Shown here piece by piece: positions 54,664 through 63,056 of a stretch of 64,000 nt of DNA (within the stretch, counting starts at the first letter, position 1; the number at the start of each line of letters is the position of its first letter). Both the position numbers and the translations under genes were made by a program. Under the pieces are notes generated by a model. The model saw only the letters and a program-made list of their open reading frames with translations. It had not been told where the DNA came from and searched no databases. This DNA is from Paenibacillus sedimenti (GTDB taxonomy: Bacteria > Bacillota > Bacilli > Paenibacillales > NBRC-103111), in contig NZ_JACVVD010000002.1 in NCBI RefSeq assembly GCF_014534655.1, positions 620,001 to 684,000 of the forward strand. The letters run 5' to 3'.

Positions 54664-54677
54664 TGTAAACGTGTACA
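54664..54677. promoter_or_regulatory. Candidate cre site before the isomerase gene
   Basis: TGTAAACGTGTACA is palindromic (TTGTA...TACAA with flanks) and fits the cre consensus but for one base. It lies 50 bases before the isomerase start, between divergent araC-type and isomerase genes. It could also be the AraC-type regulator site. Confidence 0.5.
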
Positions 54678-54726
54678 ATCGGTGCTATCCGGATTCATGA
54701 TCCTCATAGAAAGAAGGTTTTGACTC

Positions 54727-56226
54727 ATGTTATTATCACCGATTAAACCTGCAAAGCGTGCCCGCATTGGCCTTTATTCGATTGGATTGGAAGCGTATTG
54801 GAATCAATTTCCCGGCCTGCGGGAAAGATTGACTGAATATGGTGCGTTTTTGGAGCGGCAAATGTCGGCGTTCGGGGATGTATTCAATTTCGGTTTGGTC
54901 GACAATGAGAGCAAGGGACGACGTGCCGGGGAATGGTTTAACGAGAATCATGTAGATCTCATATTTTGTCACGCCGCTACGTATGCGACGAGCTCTACGG
55001 TGCTGCCCGTTCATCAACTGTGTACGAAGCCGGTTATTATTTTGAACCTGCAGCCAACGACCCGAATCGACTATGAGCGGACGACGACCGGTGAGTGGTT
55101 AGCTCACTGCGGCGCTTGTCCGGTACCGGAAATCTCGAATGCGTTCAATCGAGCCGGTATCCCTTTTCGCGTTATCAATGGACTTCTGGGATTGGATTAT
55201 ACGCCTGCGATTTCGTTAACGAACGAAAATACAGCTAAGCGGCCTGAATCGATTCTTGCCTGGAAACACATCCAGGAATGGATTCGAGCTGCTTCTGTCA
55301 TCCGGACGCTTCGTCATTCCCGATTCGGATTTCTAGGCAACACGTACAGCGGTATGCTTGACATGTATAGTGATTTCACGATGATTCAAGCGCAAACGGG
55401 CGTTCATGTTGAGGTGCTGGAGATGTGTGACTTGGATCGCATGCTAGCCACGGTTACCGAGTTGGAAATTCGCGGGAAGCTTGAGGAAACACAGCATATT
55501 TTTGAAATCAGCGGAGATTCGCCTTCAGACCCTATAGCCAAAAGACCGACAGAGGAGCAAATGCGGTGGGCTTGCCAAGTAGCTGTAGCACAGGAAAAGC
55601 TGGTGAAGGCTTATGATTTGGATGCTCTCAGCTATTATTATCATGGAGCGCCGGGCGGAGCATACGAAAAGCTGCAGAGCGGGTTTATTTTAGGACATTC
55701 GCTTTTAACGGCTCGCGGCATTCCGTGTGCGGGTGAAGGCGATCTAAAAACCGCTGTGGCCATGAAAATTTGCGATATTTTGGGAACAGGCGGAAGTTAC
55801 TCGGAAATAGTGGTCGTCGACTATGAAGATCAAACGATCCTTCTAGGTCACGATGGTCCTTTCCATATCGCGATTTCCGATGGGAAGCCGATTCTGCGAG
55901 GCATGGGACTGTATCACGGCAAGCAAGGCACGGGCATTTCCGTTGAGGCGAAGGTGAAATCAGGCCCGATTACAACACTGAATGTAACCCAAACCGGCGA
56001 TGGCCGACTCAAGCTGATCATCAGCGAAGGGGAATCTACGAACGGACCCATTATGCAAATAGGAAATACGCAGACACCCGTGCGCTTCCGTAAGGATCCC
56101 GACGCTTATATGGAGCAATGGTTCCAAGAGGCGCCTACACATCACTGTGCGATGTCGATCGGCCATAACGCTTCTTTGTTCAAAAAGGTTGGTGAATTGT
56201 TATATTGTAAACATGTGACTTTATAG
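54727..56226 (+). CDS. L-arabinose/L-fucose isomerase-family protein
   Basis: A 499-residue sugar isomerase-like protein. N-terminal blocks FCHAATYATSSTVLPVHQL and ILNLQPTTRIDYE, the metal-site Glu/Asp in CAGEGDLKTAVAMKI, a His in LLGHDGPFHIAIS and the late APTHHCAMSIGH resemble arabinose isomerase (COG2160-like) and FucI relatives. An aldose-ketose isomerisation with Mn2+ is the expected reaction. It is followed 38 bases later by rhamnose mutarotase, so L-rhamnose, L-fucose or a related 6-deoxy sugar is the likely substrate. No classical RhaA sequence is in the window. Confidence 0.75.
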   Translation: MLLSPIKPAKRARIGLYSIGLEAYWNQFPGLRERLTEYGAFLERQMSAFGDVFNFGLVDNESKGRRAGEWFNENHVDLIFCHAATYATSSTVLPVHQLCTKPVIILNLQPTTRIDYERTTTGEWLAHCGACPVPEISNAFNRAGIPFRVINGLLGLDYTPAISLTNENTAKRPESILAWKHIQEWIRAASVIRTLRHSRFGFLGNTYSGMLDMYSDFTMIQAQTGVHVEVLEMCDLDRMLATVTELEIRGKLEETQHIFEISGDSPSDPIAKRPTEEQMRWACQVAVAQEKLVKAYDLDALSYYYHGAPGGAYEKLQSGFILGHSLLTARGIPCAGEGDLKTAVAMKICDILGTGGSYSEIVVVDYEDQTILLGHDGPFHIAISDGKPILRGMGLYHGKQGTGISVEAKVKSGPITTLNVTQTGDGRLKLIISEGESTNGPIMQIGNTQTPVRFRKDPDAYMEQWFQEAPTHHCAMSIGHNASLFKKVGELLYCKHVTL

Positions 56227-56264
56227 CCATACCGAACCAGAATACGAAATGGAGATGAACAAAT

Positions 56265-56576
56265 TTGGAACATATTTCATTTGTATTGCGAATTGATCCT
56301 TTGGACGAAGAAGCGTATATGAAACGTCATGAACATGTGTATCCTGAGCTTGAGCAAGCTTTCGGACAAGCTGGCATTCATCGATACCACATTTACTATC
56401 ATGAAGGTACTCTTTTTGCTTATATGATGGTGGATAATTTCGAAAAGGCTATGAAGCGGCTTGCCGATCATCCGGCCAATGTCAAATGGCAAGCCTACAT
56501 GGCGGATTTGCTTTTGCCCTGGGAAAACGGTGAAAATGTGAAGATCATTAAAGAGGCGTACAGTTACGTGAAATAA
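56265..56576 (+). CDS. rhaM: L-rhamnose mutarotase
   Basis: A 103-residue RhaM/RhaU-family enzyme that interconverts alpha and beta anomers of L-rhamnose. Features: FVLRIDPLDEEAYMKRHEHVYPEL, HRYHIYYHEGTLFAYMMVDNF (short runs) and the active-site residues His and Tyr within them, and a C-terminal WENGENVKIIKEAY. It starts with TTG at 56265; GGAGATG lies 10 bases upstream. In other bacteria this gene belongs to rhamnose operons, and it is the best pointer to the substrate of this locus. Confidence 0.9.
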   Translation: MEHISFVLRIDPLDEEAYMKRHEHVYPELEQAFGQAGIHRYHIYYHEGTLFAYMMVDNFEKAMKRLADHPANVKWQAYMADLLLPWENGENVKIIKEAYSYVK

Positions 56577-56603
56577 CGTTCAGAGAACTAACTCGATCAC
56601 TAT

Positions 56604-56660
56604 ATGTAAAGCTAACGGCTAACGCTGCGTCACCATGGCGCATTGTTAGCTTTTTTGTTT
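56604..56660 (+). terminator. Hairpin terminator after rhaM
   Basis: AAAGCTAAC and GTTAGCTTT form a stem with an inner CGC/GCG pairing, followed by TTTTG. Confidence 0.8.
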
Positions 56661-56697
56661 TGGGGGACATTGAGTGTGCATTTAAAAAGAGAACAAA

Positions 56698-56709
56698 CAT
56701 AAACGAAAG
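56698..56709. promoter_or_regulatory. Candidate DeoR operator, copy 1
   Basis: CATAAACGAAAG, within a run of CAAACATAAACGAAAGAAAC, lies 65 bases before the DeoR-type gene. The core CATAAACGAA recurs before the second transporter operon at 59154. Confidence 0.4.
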
Positions 56710-56773
56710 AAACATGCTATAATAAACCCAATCGACAATATTTGTACTTTCCATCCTATAAGGGGTTTTTATC

Positions 56774-57547
56774 ATGTTTGCCATTGAACGGTTGAATAAA
56801 ATTAAAGAGCTGCTCTTACAACAGAAACGTGTTGATGTGTTCGAACTTAGTGAAAAATTCTCCGTAACGGAAGTTACGATTCGAAGAGACCTTGATAAGT
56901 TAGAGCAGACGGGCTTTCTTGTTAAAACATACGGCGGCGCCGTGTTGAATGATAAATTGAATTCGCTTCCAACAACAACCGCTGATACGGATCAGAAATA
57001 TGCGGAAGAGAAACGGATGATCGGCAAAATTGCGGCCCAAATGGTTGAGGACGGGGAAGCGATTTTTTTGGGTGCAGGTTCGACATGTCTGGAGATTGCC
57101 AGGAATATTAAAGATAAAAAGGTGACCGTGCTAACGAACGATCTGGCGATCGGCCTTGAACTTAAAGACGCCTCAGGGCTGAAAACGATTGTGATCGGTG
57201 GAGATTTGGTTCCTTCATCCACCATGCTGGTTGGCGGCTTCGCTTTGCAAATGTTAAGAGGCATCTATGTGAACAAAGCGTTTATCGGCGTAAAGGGCGC
57301 GCAGTTTGATTCCGGTTATACGGTAAGTCATTATGATGAAGCTATGATCCTGCAGGAAGTAGGGAAAATATCAAGCGAGATCATCATCGCAGCGGATTAT
57401 TCGAAGTTTAATTTAAAAGGCTTTGCAAGGCTTGGCGACCTAACGATGGCTAAAAAAGTAATCACGAACACCCAAATTCCCGGTGCTTACAAAAAATACT
57501 ACTTCGAACAGGCGGTTAAGCTGTATACAACCTTTGAGTTTAAGTAA
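56774..57547 (+). CDS. DeoR-family transcriptional regulator
   Basis: A 257-residue repressor of the DeoR family. HTH at residues 6-57 (KIKELLLQQKRVDVFELSEKF, VTIRRDLDKLEQTGF in short runs) and the sugar-phosphate sensing domain with FLGAGSTCLEIARNI, VLTNDLAI, and KAFIGVKGA. Probably senses a phosphorylated pathway sugar. It is 52 bases before an ABC ATPase gene and likely controls this gene and the transporter genes downstream. Confidence 0.88.
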   Translation: MFAIERLNKIKELLLQQKRVDVFELSEKFSVTEVTIRRDLDKLEQTGFLVKTYGGAVLNDKLNSLPTTTADTDQKYAEEKRMIGKIAAQMVEDGEAIFLGAGSTCLEIARNIKDKKVTVLTNDLAIGLELKDASGLKTIVIGGDLVPSSTMLVGGFALQMLRGIYVNKAFIGVKGAQFDSGYTVSHYDEAMILQEVGKISSEIIIAADYSKFNLKGFARLGDLTMAKKVITNTQIPGAYKKYYFEQAVKLYTTFEFK

Positions 57548-57599
57548 GACACTGTTTTTCTAACCGTTTATTCTAAAGAGAAGAAAAGGGGCAAGCAGG

Positions 57600-59087
57600 G
57601 TGGAAAACTTCTTACAGATGAAAGGAATAACCAAGCAGTTCAATGACAATGTCGTACTGAACGCCATCGATTTCTGCGCGGATGCAGGTCAAGTACATGC
57701 ATTGATCGGGGAGAACGGAGCTGGAAAATCAACACTGATGAAGGTGCTAGCAGGCTTGTATAAGCCTGATGAAGGCGAGATTTTGATAGGCGGCGAGCAG
57801 GTGTTCATTTCGAATCCTAAGCAATCGCAGGAGCTGGGAATTGCAATGATCTATCAAGAGATCCGATTGTTTCAAGATCTGGACATCGCTGAAAACGTAT
57901 TCATTCGAAGAGAACCGATCAAGAAGTGGAATCGGCTTATTGATTGGGATAGGGCATACAGTGAAACCCGCAAATATTTGAGTGACTTCGGATTGAACAT
58001 TAATGTCCGCACGCCGGTCAAATCGCTCAGCTCCGGTCAGCAGAAGTTTGTTGAGATCATTAAAGCTTTATCGCAAAACGCCAAAATCATTATCATGGAT
58101 GAACCGACGGCGGCCTTGACGGAGCAGGAAATCCAGACCTTGTTCAAAGTGATCCGCGATTTGAAAAAGCGGGGCGTTGCGATTATTTACATATCCCATC
58201 GGATTGAAGAAATTATTCAAATCGCCGATCAGGTGACGGTCATCCGGGATGGAGAGTCCGTTCAGACGTGCAACGTCGATGAAATGGAGCTTAATGATAT
58301 TGTCAAAGTGATGGCCGGTAAAGAACTGGAGGACCGGTTCCCGAAGTTGAAGGTGAAGTTAGGAACAGAAGTGCTGCGCTTGGAAGATGTGTCGTATTAC
58401 GGGCGTATTCGCAACATTAATCTCGATGTTAAACGAGGAGAGATTATCGGTTTGACCGGGCTGAGCGGCTCCGGGAGACGGACGCTTGCGAAAGTGCTGT
58501 TCGGCATTAATGAACCCTACGAAGGGAAAATTGTTCTGAAGGGCAAGACCTATACATCGATAACCCCCCATATGGCGAAGAAGAACGGACTATGTTATAT
58601 GACGGGCGTTAATTCAGAAGAAGGTCTTCTGACCGACTCGTCAATCGGGGAAAATATTACGCTTACGAATCTGGAACGAGTCTCCAGTTTTGGCTTTCTA
58701 AGTGCGGAGAAGGAGAGAGGGTTGACCCAAGATCTGATCGAACGCTTGGAAATCGAATCCAGTGAATCGGAGAATGTCAGTAATTTGAGCGGGGGCAAAC
58801 AAAAGAAAGTGATTTTTGCAAAATGGCTGTTTGCAGGCGCAAAAGTGCTGATCATTGACGAACCGACAGCGGGTATCGATATCAGCTCGAAAATCGACAT
58901 TTACAACATGATGAATGAGCTGGTCTTGTCCGGCGCTTCCATCATTATGATTTCATCCGATTTATCGGAAATTATGGGGATGTCCGACCGGATTGCCGTC
59001 ATGTATAACGGCGAGATCCGGAAAATGTTTCAGAGAGAAGAGGCGACGCAGGAGCAGATTCTGTACTACGCCTCGGGGGGCAAATAG
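57600..59087 (+). CDS. Sugar ABC ATPase with two NBDs (RbsA/AraG type), copy 1
   Basis: A 495-residue fused double ATPase. The first half has Walker A GENGAGKSTLMKV, signature LSSGQQKFVEIIKAL and IIIMDEPTAALT; the second half has a degenerate Walker A (GLSGSGRRTLAKV), LSGGKQKKVIFAKWL and LIIDEPTAGID. This asymmetry is normal for the family. It starts with GTG at 57600. It has no permease of its own, being followed by a terminator and then by a second ATPase gene that does. It may energise the downstream permeases, or be a relic of a duplication. Confidence 0.9.
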   Translation: MENFLQMKGITKQFNDNVVLNAIDFCADAGQVHALIGENGAGKSTLMKVLAGLYKPDEGEILIGGEQVFISNPKQSQELGIAMIYQEIRLFQDLDIAENVFIRREPIKKWNRLIDWDRAYSETRKYLSDFGLNINVRTPVKSLSSGQQKFVEIIKALSQNAKIIIMDEPTAALTEQEIQTLFKVIRDLKKRGVAIIYISHRIEEIIQIADQVTVIRDGESVQTCNVDEMELNDIVKVMAGKELEDRFPKLKVKLGTEVLRLEDVSYYGRIRNINLDVKRGEIIGLTGLSGSGRRTLAKVLFGINEPYEGKIVLKGKTYTSITPHMAKKNGLCYMTGVNSEEGLLTDSSIGENITLTNLERVSSFGFLSAEKERGLTQDLIERLEIESSESENVSNLSGGKQKKVIFAKWLFAGAKVLIIDEPTAGIDISSKIDIYNMMNELVLSGASIIMISSDLSEIMGMSDRIAVMYNGEIRKMFQREEATQEQILYYASGGK

Positions 59088-59098
59088 GCGAGAGACTC

Positions 59099-59137
59099 CG
59101 AAGCCTCATAGATCTATTGTCTATGAGGCTTTTTTAT
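59099..59137 (+). terminator. Hairpin terminator after ATPase copy 1
   Basis: AAGCCTCATAGA and TCTATGAGGCTT form a stem around a short loop, followed by TTTTT. Confidence 0.85.
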
Positions 59138-59153
59138 GTATACGGATAATGAT

Positions 59154-59169
59154 CATAAACGAACATAAA
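59154..59169. promoter_or_regulatory. Candidate DeoR operator, copy 2
   Basis: CATAAACGAACATAAA carries the CATAAACGAA core seen before the DeoR gene and adds a second CATAAA. It lies 95 bases before ATPase copy 2. Confidence 0.4.
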
Positions 59170-59263
59170 AATAAATAAAAGAAAATAAAATCATAGACTT
59201 ATTTGGTTCGGTGTGGTATATTCTACTCACAGATAAGAATATTCAAACGGGTAGGGGATAACA

Positions 59264-60784
59264 ATGAGTGAATATGTTCTTGAATTGAGAGCGATTACAA
59301 AAACATTCCCGGGAGTCAAAGCTCTTGATCACGTGCATTTCCAGCTCCAAGCAGGGGAAATTCATGCTTTGATGGGCGAGAATGGCGCAGGGAAGTCCAC
59401 TTTTATTAAAGTGATCACAGGCGTTCACCAGCCGGATCAAGGGGACATTTTTGTAAACGGTAACAAAGTTGTTTTTCATAATCCCAATGATGCCAAAAGA
59501 TATGGAATAGCAGCCATTTACCAGCATGTGACCTGCTATCCGGATCTAAGTGTAACCGAGAATATTTTCATGGGGCACGAAAAAGTACATAAAGGAACAA
59601 AAAGAATCTTATGGAACGAGATGCATGCGGAAGCTAAAAAGCTGCTCGATACATTGGGAGCGAATTTTGAACCTAAAACGCAAATGGGGACGCTTAGTGT
59701 GGCGCAGCAGCAAATTGTAGAAATTGCGAAAGCGCTCTCAACCAATGCGAAAATAATTATCATGGATGAGCCAACCGCAGCTCTGACCAAACGTGAGAGC
59801 GAAGAGCTGTACCGAATTACCGAGCAGCTGAGGGACAGCGGTGTTGCGATCATTTTCATTTCGCACCGGTTTGAAGATATGTATCGCTTGGCCAGCAAGG
59901 TTACGGTGTTTCGAGATTCCCGGTATATCGGTTCCTGGGGCGTGAATGAAATATCCAATGAAGACTTGATCGTAGCGATGGTGGGGCGTGAAATTGCGCA
60001 GCTCTATCCCAAAAAAGAGGCTATAATCGGCGAAGAATTGCTCCGCGTGGAAGGACTGGGAAGAACAGGCTATTTTGCGGACATTTCGTTTCAATTGCGC
60101 AGAGGAGAGGTTCTTGGACTTACCGGATTGGTTGGGGCCGGTCGTACGGAAGTGAGCCAGACGCTCTTCGGGATCGAGCAAGCCGATCAGGGCGGTATTT
60201 ATGTAAAAGGAACAAAAACGAACATTCGAAATCCGCAAGATGCGATCAAATTGGGAATCGGTTATTTGCCGGAGGACAGACAGAAACAAGGGCTTGTGCT
60301 GGAGTGGGATATCGGGCGGAACATTACGCTCTCGAACATTGGCCATTATGCCAGAAGAGGTTGGCTCAACGAGTCGCAAGAGTCGCAAGTCTCGAAGTCG
60401 TTAGCGGAGAAGGTAAGCGTAAAAGCGCAGAGCATTTTCGACCTTGTCAGCTCGCTGTCGGGGGGCAATCAGCAAAAGGTCGTTTTTGCCAAGCTGCTTA
60501 CAGCAAATCTGGATATTTTGATTCTGGATGAGCCGACGAAGGGGGTTGACGTCGGAGCCAAATATGCGATTTACGAGATTATCAATGATTTGGCTGCTCA
60601 AGGCTACGGCATTATTCTTATTTCGTCGGATATGCCCGAGGTGATCGGTATGAGCGATCGGATCATCGTCATGCGGGAAGGAAGAATAACGGGGCGGTTG
60701 GATAAAGAGCATGTGACGCAGGAAGCGATTCTGGAAGCTTCTATGAGCAGCCAGCCTTTACAAACCCATGTCGGCATCGGTTAA
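59264..60784 (+). CDS. rhaT: Sugar ABC ATPase with two NBDs (RhaT-like), copy 2
   Basis: A 506-residue fused double ATPase. First half: Walker A GENGAGKSTFIKV, signature LSVAQQQIVEIAKAL, Walker B IIIMDEPTAALT. Second half: degenerate GLVGAGRTEVSQT, LSGGNQQKVVFAKLL and LILDEPTKGVD. It heads an operon with two permeases and a binding protein, the composition of rhamnose RhaSTPQ and autoinducer-2 Lsr importers. The name rhaT (ATPase) is by context. Confidence 0.9.
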   Translation: MSEYVLELRAITKTFPGVKALDHVHFQLQAGEIHALMGENGAGKSTFIKVITGVHQPDQGDIFVNGNKVVFHNPNDAKRYGIAAIYQHVTCYPDLSVTENIFMGHEKVHKGTKRILWNEMHAEAKKLLDTLGANFEPKTQMGTLSVAQQQIVEIAKALSTNAKIIIMDEPTAALTKRESEELYRITEQLRDSGVAIIFISHRFEDMYRLASKVTVFRDSRYIGSWGVNEISNEDLIVAMVGREIAQLYPKKEAIIGEELLRVEGLGRTGYFADISFQLRRGEVLGLTGLVGAGRTEVSQTLFGIEQADQGGIYVKGTKTNIRNPQDAIKLGIGYLPEDRQKQGLVLEWDIGRNITLSNIGHYARRGWLNESQESQVSKSLAEKVSVKAQSIFDLVSSLSGGNQQKVVFAKLLTANLDILILDEPTKGVDVGAKYAIYEIINDLAAQGYGIILISSDMPEVIGMSDRIIVMREGRITGRLDKEHVTQEAILEASMSSQPLQTHVGIG

Positions 60785-60808
60785 TCAAGGGGGAGGAGGA
60801 ATCCAGAC

Positions 60809-61843
60809 ATGAGTCAACAAGCCATAGAGAAAAGAACGTTCAGCCAAACAGGTGAACAAAGGACCCTCGGTGCGCAGATCGCAAAGTTTCGTGAGCTCGG
60901 CTTACTGTCCTTCATCATCATTCTATCGATCATTGTGCAGTTGAACAATGCCAGTTTTCTAACATTGGAGAACATTAATGATTTAATTACGAACACAGCA
61001 ATTCTAAGCATACTGAGCGTTGGCATGATGCTTGTTATCATCACGAGGGGAATCGACCTTTCGATCGGCGCTACCCTCGCGCTTTCCGGGATGATATCGG
61101 CCATGACGGTCAGCGCTTATCCGGGAATGCATCCGATGCTGGTTATCCTGCTCGGTACGTTAGTGGGCATCGTGAGCGGCGTCATCATCGGGTTTTTGAT
61201 TTCGAAAACCGGCGTGCTGCCGATCATTGCAACTTTAGGGATGATGAATGTCATACGGGGTCTCACCTTTACGGTAAGCGGCGGGAAATGGGTAAGCGCC
61301 CATCAAATGCCCGATAGCTTTAAAGCCATTGCAACGGGTTCTGTTTTAGGCATCAATACACTGATCTTTATTGCGATTCTGATCTACATCGTGTTTTACT
61401 ATTTCATCAATCATACGCGAACGGGCCGGCAGATTTATGCGGTGGGAAGCAACCCTGAATCCGCTAAAATCAGCGGAATCAATAACGATAAAATATTATG
61501 GATGGTCTACTCGATTATGGGCGGACTGGCGGGACTCGCAGGCGTGCTTTGGGTATCCAAGTTCGCGTCGGCTCAAGGGGATACGGCTTCCGGTTACGAG
61601 TTAAGCGTCATTGCTGCGTGCGTACTGGGAGGCGTCAGCATTGCCGGCGGATCGGGGAAAATATCCGGTATCATTCTGGGATCGATCCTGCTTGGTATCT
61701 TGAACAATGCACTGCCATTGATCAACGTCTCTCCATTCTGGCAAATGGCGATTCAGGGCACGATCATCCTTATCGCTGTACTCGTAAATGCATTGGTGAA
61801 GAGAGGCGTGGACCGCAATCACCTCATGAGGAGGAAGATTTAA
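60809..61843 (+). CDS. rhaP: Sugar ABC permease (RhaP/RbsC type)
   Basis: A 344-residue permease with about eight to ten spans. Typical BPD-2 blocks: ILSVGMMLVIITRGIDLSIGA, the ATLGMMNVIRGLTFTVSGG region, YAVGSNPESAKISGI and CVLGGVSIAGGSGKI. It lies 24 bases after ATPase copy 2 with GGGGGAGGAGGAA upstream, and 3 bases before the second permease, so the two form a heterodimeric pore. Confidence 0.88.
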   Translation: MSQQAIEKRTFSQTGEQRTLGAQIAKFRELGLLSFIIILSIIVQLNNASFLTLENINDLITNTAILSILSVGMMLVIITRGIDLSIGATLALSGMISAMTVSAYPGMHPMLVILLGTLVGIVSGVIIGFLISKTGVLPIIATLGMMNVIRGLTFTVSGGKWVSAHQMPDSFKAIATGSVLGINTLIFIAILIYIVFYYFINHTRTGRQIYAVGSNPESAKISGINNDKILWMVYSIMGGLAGLAGVLWVSKFASAQGDTASGYELSVIAACVLGGVSIAGGSGKISGIILGSILLGILNNALPLINVSPFWQMAIQGTIILIAVLVNALVKRGVDRNHLMRRKI

Positions 61844-61846
61844 CGA

Positions 61847-62830
61847 ATGGAACTGAGAACGATTCAAGCTAAGAAAGATTTTAATTACAAGACCTTCTTC
61901 CTTCAGTGGGAATGGCTTCTAATCCTGATATTCATTCTGGTTAATATTCTGAATGCAAATTTATCCCCTTACTACATGAATGTAGATAACCTGCGTGACG
62001 CGACGATGGGATTTCTCGATAAAGCATTTATCGTGCTGCCGATGGTGTTGGTTATGATTCTTGGCGAAATTGATATCTCCGTTGCCTCTACAGTGGCGCT
62101 TTCATCCGTGATTATGGCGGATCTGTATAGTCATGGCGTTCCAATGGGGCTTGCCATTCTCATCAGCTTACTGGTTGGAACCGTATGCGGGCTCATTAAC
62201 GGATTTCTCATCGTCAAGTTTAAGGAGCTCTCGTCGGTTATTATTACACTGGCTACGATGATTATTTATCGTGGAATTGCTTACATGCTCTTGGAAGATC
62301 AAGCGAAGGGGCAATTCCCGGACTGGTTCAGCTTTTTCGGGTGGGAATATGTCGGCGGCATTCCTTTCATCCTGATTGTTTTCATCGTTTTCGCGGTCGT
62401 CTTCGGGTTGCTGCTTCATAAGACAACATTCGGCCGACGTATCTACGCGATGGGCAATAATATGACGGCAAGCAGATTCTCAGGCATTCAAGTCGATAAA
62501 ATCAAAATCATCGTTTTCGCGTTGACAGGATTGATGGCTGCAGTAACCGCGATCTTCCTGACTTCCCGAATGGGAAGTACGAGACCGAACGTCGCAACAG
62601 GCTATGAGCTTGATGTGATTGCTATGGTTGTGCTTGGCGGAATTAGCACGGCAGGAGGCAAAGGGAGAATGATCGGCGCGATTATCGCTGTCTTCCTGGT
62701 TGGTATGCTCAGCTACGGATTGGGTTTGGTCAATGTTCCTGCGCAAGTTTTGCTTATCATCATCGGTTTGCTGCTTATCTTTGCGGTCGTTATTCCGAAA
62801 TTGAAGATCAAGAAGCTTCGCAAGGTTTAA
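61847..62830 (+). CDS. rhaQ: Sugar ABC permease (RhaQ/RbsC type)
   Basis: A 327-residue second permease of the same family: VLPMVLVMILGEIDISVAS, the ATMIIYRGIAYMLLEDQAKG block, YAMGNNMTASRFSGI and VVLGGISTAGGKGRM. It starts 3 bases after the preceding permease stop, preceded by GGAGGAAGA. The use of two different permeases rather than a homodimer favours a rhamnose- or Lsr-type importer over a ribose one. Confidence 0.88.
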   Translation: MELRTIQAKKDFNYKTFFLQWEWLLILIFILVNILNANLSPYYMNVDNLRDATMGFLDKAFIVLPMVLVMILGEIDISVASTVALSSVIMADLYSHGVPMGLAILISLLVGTVCGLINGFLIVKFKELSSVIITLATMIIYRGIAYMLLEDQAKGQFPDWFSFFGWEYVGGIPFILIVFIVFAVVFGLLLHKTTFGRRIYAMGNNMTASRFSGIQVDKIKIIVFALTGLMAAVTAIFLTSRMGSTRPNVATGYELDVIAMVVLGGISTAGGKGRMIGAIIAVFLVGMLSYGLGLVNVPAQVLLIIIGLLLIFAVVIPKLKIKKLRKV

Positions 62831-63056
62831 TCGGGTTATACAACGGCAGGCAAGACGAAAGTAGAATACGTGCTCAAGGGTGAACAACTGAAAATCATAT
62901 CAGCGGCCTGTCTACTGTTATGCTTTGGTTTTCACCCGCTATAATATATAGTTTACCCGGGGATAGTATATATGTTAATTGCGCAAATATCTCTCTTTCG
63001 ACGAATGCCGCTGATTATGTATAAATGAGAAAACAAAAAAAGGGAGGATTTCATTT
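62831..63056. promoter_or_regulatory. Gap before the binding-protein gene with a possible promoter
   Basis: TATAAT at 62940-62945 is a good -10 box, but the -35 region 17 bases upstream (GTTATG) is weak. The gap lacks a clear terminator, so the binding protein may be made from both this promoter and read-through. Confidence 0.4.
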
